64,000 nt of DNA from Listeria goaensis (GTDB lineage: Bacteria > Bacillota > Bacilli > Lactobacillales > Listeriaceae), in contig NZ_FYBQ01000001.1 in assembly GCF_900186125.1 (NCBI RefSeq), positions 248,001 to 312,000 of the forward strand, written 5' to 3'. The notes beneath the pieces were generated by a model. The model saw only the letters and a list, made by a program, of their open reading frames with translations. It made no database searches and was not told the origin of the DNA. Shown piece after piece: positions 1 through 9,561 of this stretch (positions are counted from its first letter, which is position 1; each line of letters starts with the position of its first letter). The position numbers and the translations under genes were made by a program.

Positions 1-2
1 CG

Positions 3-956
3 CTACCAGAAACGGCGACGGCAGGTGGCTTAACGCCAGCTCAAACGCTGAAGCGCGAACTGCATGACGCACTCCAGGGGGCCGGCTTAAATCAAGCGCT
101 CACCTATTCTTTAACTTCAGAGAAAGAGGCTACAAGGCTCGCTTTATCTAAAGAAAGGGTTGTGAGTCTTGCGATGCCGATGAGTGAGGAGCGGAGTAAG
201 CTTAGAACGAGCATTATTCCAGGGCTTCTGCACGCGGCTAGCTATAATGTAGCCCGCAAAAATACAGATGTGGCATTTTATGAAGTGGGAAGTGTGTTTT
301 ATGGCACGGAAGGCGACGCGCTACCGGTCGAGGAAGAGCACCTCGCTGGCCTTATGACGGGGAACCGTGTGCTTCCTGACTGGCAAAAAGAAACAAAAAC
401 AGTCGATTTCTTTGTGCTAAAAGGCATACTGGAAATGTTGCACGAGCGTTTAGGTCTACAAGCGCCATTTCGTTTTGAGAAGTTGGTCAAAGAAGATATG
501 CACCCAGGGCGCACAGCGCAAGTATTTTTAGGCGATGCGTCCATCGGCTTTATCGGCCAAGTTCATCCGGCGCTTCAAAAAGAATATGATCTAAAAGAAA
601 CATACGTATTTGAGTTAAACCTACAAGCAATTGTTGCCGCGGAGAAGAAGACGGTTGTTTACCAAACGATTCCGCGCTACCCTGAAATGACGCGCGATGT
701 GGCGCTACTTGTTTCAAAAGACACGACACAAAGTGCCATTTTAGATGTGATTCAGGAAAATGGTGGTAAATTGCTTCACGCCGTGCAATTATTCGATATT
801 TTCGAAGGCGAAAGTATTGGCGAAGGCAAAAAATCAATGGCGTATACGCTAACTTATTTGGATCCAGAACGAACACTTGTCGAGGAGGAAGTTACGGCAG
901 TCAATCAAAAAGTGATGGCGGCTCTGACAGAAAAACTAGGCGCGGTTATTCGTTAA
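3..956 (+). CDS. pheT: Phenylalanyl-tRNA synthetase beta subunit, 3' part
   Basis: The last 317 residues of the beta subunit of the alpha2-beta2 phenylalanyl-tRNA synthetase, which charges tRNA-Phe in the cytosol. The reading frame is open from base 3, so the 5' part (family total is about 800 residues) lies outside the window. The first visible residues (LPETATAGGLTPAQ) fit the start of the catalytic-like core. The segment PMSEERSKLRTS is typical of the beta subunit core, and the C-terminal roughly 95 residues, starting near YQTIPRYPEMTRDVALLV, form the ferredoxin-fold anticodon-binding domain. It is followed immediately by an intrinsic terminator, so it is the last gene of its operon (pheS is expected upstream). 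Identity is firm. Confidence 0.96.
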   Translation, partial: LPETATAGGLTPAQTLKRELHDALQGAGLNQALTYSLTSEKEATRLALSKERVVSLAMPMSEERSKLRTSIIPGLLHAASYNVARKNTDVAFYEVGSVFYGTEGDALPVEEEHLAGLMTGNRVLPDWQKETKTVDFFVLKGILEMLHERLGLQAPFRFEKLVKEDMHPGRTAQVFLGDASIGFIGQVHPALQKEYDLKETYVFELNLQAIVAAEKKTVVYQTIPRYPEMTRDVALLVSKDTTQSAILDVIQENGGKLLHAVQLFDIFEGESIGEGKKSMAYTLTYLDPERTLVEEEVTAVNQKVMAALTEKLGAVIR

Positions 957-961
957 ACATG

Positions 962-995
962 AAAAGTTGCAGGAAGTTTTCCTGCAACTTTTTTG
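962..995 (+). terminator. Intrinsic terminator of pheT
   Basis: A 12-bp perfect stem (AAAAGTTGCAGG pairing with CCTGCAACTTTT) closes a short loop and runs into a T-rich tail, 5 bases after the pheT stop codon. Confidence 0.9.
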
Positions 996-1018
996 TATGA
1001 AATTTCACATTGTTCGGC

Positions 1019-1024
1019 TATAAT
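1019..1024 (+). promoter_or_regulatory. -10 element of the ABC exporter operon
   Basis: A perfect TATAAT lies 35 bases before the ATPase start codon, downstream of the pheT terminator. No good -35 hexamer is seen at 17 bases; TTGTAT at 993-998 is 20 bases away. Confidence 0.5.
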
Positions 1025-1059
1025 AGAACAAGGAACTTCAAAAGAAATGAGGATAGAAT

Positions 1060-1761
1060 ATGGCATTTGTGGAGCTAAAAGATGTGTATAAGCGTTATGA
1101 AATGGGGGAAACGACGGTTGTCGCGAACGATGGCATTAATTTTCAAATTCAAAAAGGTGAATTTGTCATTATTGTTGGGCCATCAGGCGCGGGGAAATCG
1201 ACGGTTTTAAATATACTAGGCGGTATGGATTCGGCAGACGAGGGGGCCATCATTGTGGACGGGACGGACATTGGCGCATACTCGGCGAAGAAATTGACGG
1301 GTTACCGAAGAACGGACGTCGGTTTTGTTTTCCAGTTTTACAATTTGGTGCCAAACTTAACGGCAAAGGAAAATGTGGAGCTTGCGGCGCAAATTGTACC
1401 CGATGCTTTAGACGCAGAAAAGGTTTTAAATGATGTTGGCTTGGCGCATCGTTTGGACAATTTTCCAGCACAGCTTTCTGGTGGTGAGCAGCAGCGTGTG
1501 GCGATTGCGCGTGCGCTTGCGAAGGCGCCAAAACTACTTTTATGCGATGAGCCGACGGGGGCGCTCGATTATGAAACAGGAAAATCGGTGTTAAAACTTT
1601 TACAAGATACGTGTCGTGAAACGAAAACGACGGTCATTGTCATTACGCATAACTCTGCGATAACGCCAATTGCTGACCGCGTTATTGAAATTAATAATGC
1701 GAAGGTGCGGGATATTCGAGAAAACAAAAATCCAGTATCGATTGACAGCATAGAGTGGTAG
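1060..1761 (+). CDS. ABC transporter ATPase, MacB/LolD type
   Basis: A 233-residue ATPase of the MacB/FtsE/LolD class, which drives type VII (mechanotransmission) exporters. Visible motifs are Walker [10 protein letters not shown] (residues 40-48), Q-loop Gln92, signature LSGGEQQ (139-145), Walker B LLLCDE (159-164) followed by PTGALD, and H-loop His197. It is a cytosolic protein that binds the membrane permease encoded 12 bases downstream, with which it clearly forms an operon. In Firmicutes such pairs usually export or sense peptides or antibiotics, or act on the envelope; the substrate here cannot be told. There is no adjacent two-component system, unlike the BceAB type. The start is set by GAGGAT just upstream. 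Confidence 0.93.
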   Translation: MAFVELKDVYKRYEMGETTVVANDGINFQIQKGEFVIIVGPSGAGKSTVLNILGGMDSADEGAIIVDGTDIGAYSAKKLTGYRRTDVGFVFQFYNLVPNLTAKENVELAAQIVPDALDAEKVLNDVGLAHRLDNFPAQLSGGEQQRVAIARALAKAPKLLLCDEPTGALDYETGKSVLKLLQDTCRETKTTVIVITHNSAITPIADRVIEINNAKVRDIRENKNPVSIDSIEW

Positions 1762-1773
1762 AGGAGGATTTTT

Positions 1774-4700
1774 GTGAATAAAAAAGCTTTATGGAAAGAT
1801 ATTTGGCGCGAAGTTTGGCAGACGAAAAGTCGCTTCTTCTCGATTTTAGCTTTAATTATGCTCGGCGTTGCTTTTTTCGCAGGTTTAAAAGCGACGGGTC
1901 CCAATATGTTATTAACGGCGAATCAATATTATACGGATTACGGTTTGACTGATAACGTCGTGCAATCGACTTATGGATTAGACGAAACGGACGAAGCGGC
2001 ACTAAAAAAAACGCCGGGCGTGAAACGCGTTGAAATGCAATATACGGCTGACTTGCTCTTAAAGCAAAATAAAGCGGTCATGCGCTTATATTCTTACACG
2101 GAAACGCAAAAAGTAAACCAATATCAAGTTGAATCTGGTCACCTCCCCGAAGAGTCAGGAGAAGTCGCACTTGACGCCACGGAGGCGATGAAAAAAGACT
2201 TTAAAATCGGAGACAAGGTCACTTTTGTTAAAAATAATGGCGCCAAGCCGAGCGATACGCTGAAGCGTGATACATACACTGTGGTCGGTTTTGTGAACAG
2301 TCCGATGTTCATTGAAACGAACGGTCGCGGGACGAGTTCCATTGGAAAAGGAAAAACAGATGCGATTGCTGTTGTGCCAAAGCAAGATTTCGATATGTCG
2401 GTCTATACGCAAGCCAATTTGACATTTACGAATACGGCAGGCGAAGCGGCTTTTTCAGATGCTTACAATGAGGCGGCGGACGCAAATGAAAAGCAAATTG
2501 AAAAAGTCCTCGACAAGCAAGCGGATAAAAGGTTCGCCAAAATTCAAAATGACGCAAAAGCTAAAATTGCTGACGGCGAACAGAAATGGCAAGATGGCCG
2601 TGCTGAACTGGCGGAAAACCAAGCCAAATTAGATGCGGCGAAGCAGGAACTGGATAGTGGCTTTGCGAAATATAAGACTTCGAAGGCAGAATTTGATGCG
2701 CAGATGCAAACGAGCGAGGCCGAACTCGCGACAGGGCGCGAAAAATTGCGTGTCGCACAGCAAAACATGACGGACGCGAAGGCAAAAATTGCAACGGGTG
2801 AGCAGGAAATCAAACAGGCGAAAGAGCAATTGGCAGCCGGAAGAGCCGATTTAGACGCGGCACAAGCCGAACTTGATGCGAAACGTGCGGCGCTTGTTCA
2901 AATGGAAGGGGCGGCAAATGAAGCGGCGAAGGCACAGCTTGAAGCGGCAAATCAAAAACTGGCGGCGGAGCGTGCAAAATTAGATGCGGCAGAAAAAACG
3001 CTTGCGACGAAGCAGGCTGAACTAGATGCGGCGAAAGCAAAACTGGTGGCTGGTGAAAAGGAATATGCAGCAGGTGTCGCTGAATTAAACGCGGGCGAGG
3101 AAAAACTTCGTTCTGGCCGTTCAAAGGGTGAACGTGAACTAAATGCGGCGCTTGCCAAATTGAATGCTGGTCAAGCTGCATATGAGGCAAACTTGGCGAC
3201 GTTTAATACGGAAAAGAAAAAAGCGGAAGCTGAACTGGCTGATGCGGAACAAGACTTGCAAATTGCGAAGGAAAAACTGGCGGATATGGAAAAACCGAAA
3301 TATTACGTGCTAGACCGTTCGAGTTACCCGGGATACAATGAGTATAACGAAAATACGGAGCGCCTCACGTCACTTTCGACGGCCTTTCCAGCTTTCTTCT
3401 TCTTAATTGCAGCACTTGTTTGTTTGACGACCATGACGCGCATGGTGGAAGAACAGCGAACGTTTATCGGTACTTACAAAGCGCTCGGCTACAACAACAC
3501 GGATATTATGAAGAAGTTTTTAGTTTACGGATCGCTTGCTAGTTTGGTGGGAACTGTTCTTGGGCTCCTCGTTGGTTTTCAACTGTTCCCAAATGTCATT
3601 TTCAATGCATACGGGACGATGTATAAAATGCCACCAATTGAAATCGCCTTTTATCCAAGCTACAGCATTATTGGGCTTATTGTGGCGCTCGTCTGTACGA
3701 CTGTAACGGCGTTTGTAGCTTGCTACGCAGAACTAAAAGCAAGTGCGGCAACACTAATGCGACCGAAAGCACCTAAAAAAGGGAAGCGCATTTTACTTGA
3801 GCGAGTCACACCGATATGGAAGCGAATGCGTTTTTCTGACAAAGTAACCGCACGCAATATTTTCCGCTATAAACAGCGTATGCTAATGACGGTTATTGGG
3901 GTTGCGGGGTGTACAGCGCTGATTCTAACTGGTTTTGGTTTGCGCGATTCGATTAGCGATATTGCAACGCTCCAATATGGTAATATTATGAAATATGATG
4001 CACTTGTTTCGCGCGATACTACTGCAACGAAAACGCAAAATACAGAATATGAGAAATTGATGCAAGATATTAATATTACCGCACGCAAATCGGCTTCGCT
4101 AAATGCAATGGACGCGATTCAAAAAGGGAAAAATCAAAGCGTTAACGTGACCGCATTTGAGTCGACAGCTGACTTAAACGACTTTATTGTATTACGTGAC
4201 CGGAAAACTCACGCCGCTGTGCCACTTTCAAATAATGGCGTCGTCATCACCGAGAAACTCGCCGATTTATTTGATTTACAAGCAGGTGATGCGCTAACCG
4301 TGCGGGATGCGAATAACGAAGAGCACCAGCTAAAAGTGACGGGAATTGCCGAAAACTACGCCGGGCACTACGCTTATATGACGAAATCCTACTACACGAA
4401 AATCTTTCATGAGGCACCAAAATATAACACTGATTTACTAAATCTCAAAGATACCTCACAAAAAACCGAGAATCGTTTTGCAGAAAAACTCATTGATGAC
4501 GGGGCTGCTCTTCAAGTCACCTATTCAAACACGATTAGTTCGCTGTTGACAGATACACTGGATAGCTTAAATGTCGTGATGATTGTATTAATTGTTTCGG
4601 CGGCTATTTTAGCCTTTATTGTGCTTTACAATTTGACGAATATAAATGTTTCCGAACGAATCCGTGAATTATCAACGATTAAAGTGCTAGGCTTCTATCC

Positions 4701-4968
4701 AAAAGAAGTGACGCTGTACGTGTACCGTGAGAATATTATTTTAAGTATGATGGGAATTTTAGGCGGATTTGTGTTAGGATTTTTCCTGCACCAGTATGTG
4801 ATTACAACGGCGGAAATTGATAACATGATGTTTAGTCCAATGATTAGATGGCCAAGCTATTTATACTCAGCCATCTTGACCCTTGTTTTTTCCACGATTG
4901 TGATGCTCGTCATGCATGTTAAACTTAAACGGATTGATATGATTGAAGCGCTGAAATCAGTGGAATAA
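1774..4968 (+). CDS. FtsX-domain ABC permease with long extracellular coiled coil
   Basis: A 1064-residue permease, partner of the ATPase just upstream. It starts with GTG, preceded by GAGGAGG. One membrane segment lies at about 20-42 and is followed by an extracellular region. This includes a long Ala/Glu/Lys-rich heptad-repeat stretch at about 230-507, with recurring AELDAAKAKL-like units. A first FtsX domain has membrane segments near 532, 582 and 630; a further membrane segment lies near 702. A second FtsX domain has segments near 928, 990 and 1028. The layout of two FtsX domains and a large extracellular coiled coil is that of the YhgE-like and FtsX-like exporters of Gram-positive bacteria, and suggests mechanical action on, or transport across, the wall zone. 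Substrate unknown. A terminator follows directly. Confidence 0.88.
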   Translation: MNKKALWKDIWREVWQTKSRFFSILALIMLGVAFFAGLKATGPNMLLTANQYYTDYGLTDNVVQSTYGLDETDEAALKKTPGVKRVEMQYTADLLLKQNKAVMRLYSYTETQKVNQYQVESGHLPEESGEVALDATEAMKKDFKIGDKVTFVKNNGAKPSDTLKRDTYTVVGFVNSPMFIETNGRGTSSIGKGKTDAIAVVPKQDFDMSVYTQANLTFTNTAGEAAFSDAYNEAADANEKQIEKVLDKQADKRFAKIQNDAKAKIADGEQKWQDGRAELAENQAKLDAAKQELDSGFAKYKTSKAEFDAQMQTSEAELATGREKLRVAQQNMTDAKAKIATGEQEIKQAKEQLAAGRADLDAAQAELDAKRAALVQMEGAANEAAKAQLEAANQKLAAERAKLDAAEKTLATKQAELDAAKAKLVAGEKEYAAGVAELNAGEEKLRSGRSKGERELNAALAKLNAGQAAYEANLATFNTEKKKAEAELADAEQDLQIAKEKLADMEKPKYYVLDRSSYPGYNEYNENTERLTSLSTAFPAFFFLIAALVCLTTMTRMVEEQRTFIGTYKALGYNNTDIMKKFLVYGSLASLVGTVLGLLVGFQLFPNVIFNAYGTMYKMPPIEIAFYPSYSIIGLIVALVCTTVTAFVACYAELKASAATLMRPKAPKKGKRILLERVTPIWKRMRFSDKVTARNIFRYKQRMLMTVIGVAGCTALILTGFGLRDSISDIATLQYGNIMKYDALVSRDTTATKTQNTEYEKLMQDINITARKSASLNAMDAIQKGKNQSVNVTAFESTADLNDFIVLRDRKTHAAVPLSNNGVVITEKLADLFDLQAGDALTVRDANNEEHQLKVTGIAENYAGHYAYMTKSYYTKIFHEAPKYNTDLLNLKDTSQKTENRFAEKLIDDGAALQVTYSNTISSLLTDTLDSLNVVMIVLIVSAAILAFIVLYNLTNINVSERIRELSTIKVLGFYPKEVTLYVYRENIILSMMGILGGFVLGFFLHQYVITTAEIDNMMFSPMIRWPSYLYSAILTLVFSTIVMLVMHVKLKRIDMIEALKSVE

Positions 4969-4969
4969 A

Positions 4970-5006
4970 GAGTAGCTACGTCTAAAAAGACGTGGCTATT
5001 CTTTTT
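4970..5006 (+). terminator. Terminator of the ABC exporter operon
   Basis: The stem AGTAGCTACGTCT pairs with AGACGTGGCTATT (one G-T pair) around a 4-base A loop and is followed by CTTTTTG. Confidence 0.88.
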
Positions 5007-5008
5007 GT

Positions 5009-5037
5009 TTTACTTTTTCAAGTGAGTAGCGTATATT
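5009..5037 (+). promoter_or_regulatory. Sigma-A promoter of the MarR/MMPL operon
   Basis: TTTACT (5009-5014), a 17-base spacer and TATATT (5032-5037), placed 27 bases before the marR start. The short leader is compatible with autorepression, but no clear operator dyad was seen. Confidence 0.6.
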
Positions 5038-5063
5038 AAATTTAGTTCAGGGGGTGAATCATT

Positions 5064-5534
5064 ATGAATGAGAAGCAAATTAATCGTTTTGTAAACAGCT
5101 ACATGCGCACATATATTTTTGCTTTTAAAGAAGTGAATCAAGCCATTGAAAATGTTCAATTTGAGCAGAAAAAGATTTCGGTCGAACAGTTTTTTTTGTT
5201 ACGCGAGCTAACGCAAAATGGGAGCATGAGTGCAACAGAGCTCTCGAATTCATTGAACGTAAACAAAAGTGCGATTTCTGCTAAAATTCACAATTTGGAA
5301 GAAAAAGGCTTACTAGTGCGTACTGAAAATCCTACCGATAGACGTGCAATTATGCTTCATATTTCAGAAAGTGGGAATAGTATTTTTAAACTGTGCGAAA
5401 TGGAAATGAAAAATCTTGTTCATAAATGGTTGCAACAACTTGGCGATGAAGATGCGGATTTGTTTATGAATTTATATGATAAAGTCATGGATTCGGTTGT
5501 GGAGACGCACGCAAGAGGAGGAAATAAAGTATGA
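5064..5534 (+). CDS. MarR-family transcriptional regulator (YdgJ-like)
   Basis: A 156-residue MarR regulator. The winged helix-turn-helix spans about residues 50-100, with ATELSNSLNVNKSAISAKIHNLEEKGL as recognition region (seen from residue 56) and the wing motif NPTDRRA. The start codon follows GGGGGTGA. Its stop overlaps the start of the downstream MMPL exporter by four bases (ATGA), so the two are translationally coupled. The pair resembles Bacillus subtilis ydgJ-ydgH. MarR proteins of this layout normally repress their own operon until a drug or phenolic ligand binds; the ligand here is unknown. Confidence 0.9.
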   Translation: MNEKQINRFVNSYMRTYIFAFKEVNQAIENVQFEQKKISVEQFFLLRELTQNGSMSATELSNSLNVNKSAISAKIHNLEEKGLLVRTENPTDRRAIMLHISESGNSIFKLCEMEMKNLVHKWLQQLGDEDADLFMNLYDKVMDSVVETHARGGNKV

Positions 5535-8500
5535 TGAATTGGGTCATGAAACTAAGGTGGGGAATCTTGGTAGCATGGATTGCAGCAGCGGCAGTCCTGA
5601 TGTTAGTCGCACCAAGCATGCCTGATCTTGTTCGCGAAAAAGGGGAATTAAAGTTGCCGGACGGCTATCCATCAACTATGGCAACAGACCTCCAGAAAAA
5701 ACATAATCCAGATAGTAAAGGTGAAGCTTACATCGCGGTTTATACGTCTGACACAAAACTTACGAACAAAGACTTTGACAATATTGAAAAATCACTGGAT
5801 TCGATTAAAAAGGATAAAGAACAACTACACGTCACGGAAGTACTCGATAGCTTTGACACGCCTGAATTGAAGGATCAGTTTTTATCGAAGGATGGCAAGA
5901 CGCTTGTCGCGAGTTTGACGGTCGACGCAGGCGACACACCGGTAAAAGAAATTCGTGCTGATTTAGACAAAAAAATGAATGTTCAAGGTGTTGACACGTA
6001 TTTAACGGGTAACGCGCTCATTCAAGAGGACGTTGTGCAAGGCTCAGAGGACGGTTTACATAAAACAGAAGGCATTACGGTAGCGTTCATTCTCGTTGTG
6101 CTATTTCTTGTGTTCCGTTCGGTCATCGCACCGTTTATCCCACTTGTCACGGTTGGGATTAGTTATTTAGCGGCGCAAAGTATTGTCGCGTTTCTTGTGC
6201 AATATTTAAACTTCCCGGTTTCCACCTACACACAAATTTTCATGGTTTGTATCATGTTTGGCATCGGGACCGACTATTGTATTTTACTGATGAGTCGGTT
6301 TAAAGAGGAGGTTGGCAGTGGGCTTTCTGTGCGCGAAGCTGTGATAGAAACTTATCGTACAGCTGGGCGAACAGTCATTTATAGTGCAATCGCAGTCCTT
6401 GTCGCATTTCTTTCGCTTTATTTTGTACAATTCGACTTATACCGCTCTGCAGTTGCAGTCGGTGTAGGCATCGTGGTGCTCATGCTTTCGATTTACACGC
6501 TAGTACCATTTTTCATGGCAACACTCGGTCGGCATCTTTTCTGGCCGCTCAGTAAAAATATTGCGCATAAAGAAAATAAATTGTGGGGCGCTGCTGGAAC
6601 ACTCGCTTTCCTACGTCCGTTTGTTGCGCTCCTCATCGTTGGGCTCATTACGATACCGCCAATTATTTTGCATACGGGTGAAGAAAGCTTTAACTCACTC
6701 GATGAAATTAGTGATAAATATCCATCGAAAAAAGGTTTTGAAATCGTATCAGATAGCTTCGGGGCAGGTCAAGTAGCGCCAACACAAGTTTATCTTGAAA
6801 ATGACGACAACATGAAAACGAGCGAATATATCGCACTGATTGAAAACATCTCGGCAGACCTTGCAAATTTAAAAGGAGTCGACATGGTGATGAGCGCCTC
6901 ACGGCCAGCTGGAAAACGGCTTGATGATTTATATGTAAAAAATCAGGCTGACGCACTAAATCAAGGTGTCGGTAAAGCGAACAGTGGCGTTGGTGAAATT
7001 AAAAACGGACTTGATGAGGCGAACTCCGAAATAAGTAAATCGGGGCCGGCATTAAATTCAGCCATTTCAGGCGTTGATGCGCTTCAGTCGGGGACAAGCG
7101 AAACAAAGTCGGGCGTTTCACAGCTTGAAGCGGCTCTAAAACAAATTCAAACAGGGATTGAAAGCGGCGCAAGTGGAGCTGGCGAACTAGAAGAGGGCGT
7201 TAAAACGGCTCGTGCAGAGCTCACCAAACTGCAAAATGGGCAAACGCAGCTTTTAGACGGCTACAAGGAAGTTCAGGCGAATTTGCAGAAAATCTCCAAT
7301 CAGCTTTCTAGCATGCAAAATGCGGACGGATCTGCGATTGATACTTCTGCGCTTACCAATCAAATTAAAAAAGTAGGGGCTTCACTTCAAACGTTTGCAG
7401 CGGCGCATCCGCAGGCGGCTCAAAATCCGGAGTTTAATCAACTAGTTCAAGATGTAAAGGGACTAGAAACGGCTGGAACACAGTTTAAATCGGAAATTGG
7501 CAAGCAGATGGCGCAAATTAAAACGCAAATGGAACAATTGAATGCGGGCATTGCTGCACTATCAGATGCGATGCAGCAACTGAATGCACAGTCGGAGCAA
7601 ATTTCAAGCGGGCTTAGCCAGTTTAACACTGGTTTAGCGGCGATTGAAACGGGCTTGTCCAGCCTCGAATCTGGTTTGAATCAAGCGGCAGCAGGGCAAA
7701 AACAAGTTGTGAGTCAGATGCCGCAAATCGAATCAGCGCTCACCCAAATTGAACAGGGCCAAGGAAGCTTGAAAGACGGTTTTTCCAAAATGAGTGGGCA
7801 AATTGGTCAACTTTCGACAGGACTACAAGCAAGCGTTGACGGGCTGGGACAAGTTCAAGACGGGCTCACGAGTGCGAGCGGTTTAGTCGGAGAGTGGGCG
7901 AAGGCGCCGTACTCCGAGTCTGGTGTGTTTGTGCCAGATGCGCTTCTTCAGGATGAAACGTATAATAAGGCGCTCAGCCAATATATTTCAAGCGACGGGA
8001 AGCTTGCGACGATTAATGTCGTGTTAACGAAAAACCCGTATTCCAATGCGGCGATGAATTCCATCGATGACATTAACGCGCAATTAGATGCAAGCTTAAA
8101 AGGCACAAAACTGGAAAACGCGAATGTTGGTATCGGTGGTATGACAAGTACAAACTACGATACGCGTGATATGTCCACATCGGATTATCACTTAGTCGTC
8201 ATCTTAGTTCTCGTCAGTGTCTTTGTGACATTAGTCATCTTACTTCGTTCGCTTGTGATGCCACTCTACCTTGTTGGCTCTATTGTGCTAACATATTATG
8301 CGGCGCTTGGCTTTGCGGAAATTATTTTCACAAGGATTTTGGATTACAGCGGGCTAACGTGGGCGACGCCGTTCTTCGGGTTTGTTGTACTCGTTGCACT
8401 CGGAATCGATTATTCCATCTTCCTCATGAGCCGTTTTAACGAATATACAGGCATGGCAATTAAGGATCGAATGATTTTGACGATGAAAAATATGGGCGGC

Positions 8501-8722
8501 GTTATTTTCTCTGCGGTTCTCATTCTAGGCGGAACTTTTGCGGCGATGATGCCAGCTGGCGTGCTTTCGCTTCTTGAAATTGCGACAGTCGTCTTAATCG
8601 GCCTTATCCTATACGCCTTTGTCGTCTTACCACTATTTGTTCCAGTCATGGTCAAACTATTTGGCAGAAGCAATTGGTGGCCGTTCGTTCCAACAAAAGG
8701 TGAACGACACGAAGAACGTTAA
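5531..8722 (+). CDS. MMPL/RND-type exporter (YdgH-like)
   Basis: A 1063-residue membrane protein of the MMPL branch of the RND superfamily. One N-terminal membrane helix (about 8-28) and a cluster of membrane helices at about 180-345 are repeated as a second cluster at about 885-1050. Both clusters carry the conserved GIGTDYCILLMSRF / GIDYSIFLMSRF motif, whose Asp belongs to the proton relay. Between them lies an extracellular region with a long Gln/Ser/Gly-rich coiled coil (about 476-786). Family members export lipids, drugs or peptides using the proton gradient. It is the last gene of a two-gene operon with the MarR regulator, which suggests inducible efflux. It and the FtsX permease are separate genes with similarly large extracellular coiled coils. 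Confidence 0.9.
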   Translation: MMNWVMKLRWGILVAWIAAAAVLMLVAPSMPDLVREKGELKLPDGYPSTMATDLQKKHNPDSKGEAYIAVYTSDTKLTNKDFDNIEKSLDSIKKDKEQLHVTEVLDSFDTPELKDQFLSKDGKTLVASLTVDAGDTPVKEIRADLDKKMNVQGVDTYLTGNALIQEDVVQGSEDGLHKTEGITVAFILVVLFLVFRSVIAPFIPLVTVGISYLAAQSIVAFLVQYLNFPVSTYTQIFMVCIMFGIGTDYCILLMSRFKEEVGSGLSVREAVIETYRTAGRTVIYSAIAVLVAFLSLYFVQFDLYRSAVAVGVGIVVLMLSIYTLVPFFMATLGRHLFWPLSKNIAHKENKLWGAAGTLAFLRPFVALLIVGLITIPPIILHTGEESFNSLDEISDKYPSKKGFEIVSDSFGAGQVAPTQVYLENDDNMKTSEYIALIENISADLANLKGVDMVMSASRPAGKRLDDLYVKNQADALNQGVGKANSGVGEIKNGLDEANSEISKSGPALNSAISGVDALQSGTSETKSGVSQLEAALKQIQTGIESGASGAGELEEGVKTARAELTKLQNGQTQLLDGYKEVQANLQKISNQLSSMQNADGSAIDTSALTNQIKKVGASLQTFAAAHPQAAQNPEFNQLVQDVKGLETAGTQFKSEIGKQMAQIKTQMEQLNAGIAALSDAMQQLNAQSEQISSGLSQFNTGLAAIETGLSSLESGLNQAAAGQKQVVSQMPQIESALTQIEQGQGSLKDGFSKMSGQIGQLSTGLQASVDGLGQVQDGLTSASGLVGEWAKAPYSESGVFVPDALLQDETYNKALSQYISSDGKLATINVVLTKNPYSNAAMNSIDDINAQLDASLKGTKLENANVGIGGMTSTNYDTRDMSTSDYHLVVILVLVSVFVTLVILLRSLVMPLYLVGSIVLTYYAALGFAEIIFTRILDYSGLTWATPFFGFVVLVALGIDYSIFLMSRFNEYTGMAIKDRMILTMKNMGGVIFSAVLILGGTFAAMMPAGVLSLLEIATVVLIGLILYAFVVLPLFVPVMVKLFGRSNWWPFVPTKGERHEER

Positions 8723-8727
8723 GCAAC

Positions 8728-8785
8728 AGCAAAAATCAAGCGAAGCCGTGTTAAAATGGCATTTTCGCTTGATTTTTGCTTTTTA
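8728..8785 (+). terminator. Terminator of the MMPL operon
   Basis: A 17-bp stem, AGCAAAAATCAAGCGAA with its complement at 8764-8780, and then a T run. Confidence 0.92.
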
Positions 8786-8787
8786 AT

Positions 8788-8817
8788 TTGGCATCAGTTC
8801 CATATTTTCGCTATAAT
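8788..8817 (+). promoter_or_regulatory. Sigma-A promoter of ung
   Basis: TTGGCA (8788-8793), an 18-base spacer and TATAAT (8812-8817), 35 bases before the ung start. Confidence 0.65.
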
Positions 8818-8851
8818 AAAATTATGAAACAGACAGATGGAGGCACAAAAC

Positions 8852-9526
8852 ATGATTCAACTTGGAAATGATTGGGACGAACTTTTAGCAGCAGAATTTG
8901 AAAAAGACTATTACTTGAAACTTCGTGAATTTTTAAAATATGAGTATGGTTCGCGGCAAATCTATCCGGATATGTATTCGATTTTTAATGCGCTGAAATA
9001 TACATCGTACGCTGATACCAAAGTCGTTATTTTAGGACAAGACCCGTATCACGGAGCAAATCAAGCGCATGGACTTTCGTTTTCCGTGCAAAAAGGAATT
9101 CAGGCTCCGCCGTCTTTGCAAAATATTTATTTAGAGTTGCAACAGGATTTAGGTTGTGCGCTTCCGAATAATGGCTATTTAAAACCGTGGACAGACCAAG
9201 GCGTATTGCTACTAAATACCGTGTTAACTGTTCAGGCAGGGCGCGCGAATTCGCATCATAATCGTGGTTGGGAAGGGCTGACAGATAAAATTATTGCGCT
9301 TTTAAACGAAAAAGAAGAGCCCGTCGTGTTTATATTGTGGGGCAAAAATGCCAAACAAAAACAAGCCGTGCTCACGAATCCCAATCACCTCACGTTAACC
9401 AGTTCCCACCCAAGCCCGTATTCCGCAAACTACGGATTCTTTGGGTCTAAACCGTTTTCCAAGACGAACATGTACCTCACCCAAAATGGTGTAACGCCAA
9501 TAAACTGGCAAATTCCGAACTTATAA
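8852..9526 (+). CDS. ung: Uracil-DNA glycosylase, family 1
   Basis: A 224-residue enzyme that removes uracil from DNA and starts base-excision repair. Both family-1 signatures are present: the water-activating loop GQDPYHG at residues 62-68 (catalytic Asp64) and the Leu-intercalation region HPSPYSA beginning at His186. The start chosen is the ATG after GGAGG with 9 bases of spacing, giving MIQLGNDW. A possible ATG 15 bases upstream coincides with the ribosome-binding site. The length equals that of other Bacillales Ung proteins. It is monocistronic, with its own promoter, and convergent with rnhC. Confidence 0.97.
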   Translation: MIQLGNDWDELLAAEFEKDYYLKLREFLKYEYGSRQIYPDMYSIFNALKYTSYADTKVVILGQDPYHGANQAHGLSFSVQKGIQAPPSLQNIYLELQQDLGCALPNNGYLKPWTDQGVLLLNTVLTVQAGRANSHHNRGWEGLTDKIIALLNEKEEPVVFILWGKNAKQKQAVLTNPNHLTLTSSHPSPYSANYGFFGSKPFSKTNMYLTQNGVTPINWQIPNL

Positions 9527-9528
9527 AA

Positions 9529-9558
9529 AATCCCCGAACAAAAAACTGTTCGGGGATT
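9529..9558 (-). terminator. Terminator between ung and rnhC
   Basis: The stem AATCCCCGAACA pairs with TGTTCGGGGATT. The T-run lies on the minus-strand side, so it serves rnhC best; on the plus strand the tail is poor. Confidence 0.8.
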
Positions 9559-9561
9559 CGC

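Noticed and set aside
2466-3294. Short direct DNA repeats inside the FtsX permease gene
   Set aside because: They arise from the heptad coiled-coil coding (Ala, Glu, Lys, Leu) and are not a CRISPR array or mobile repeat.
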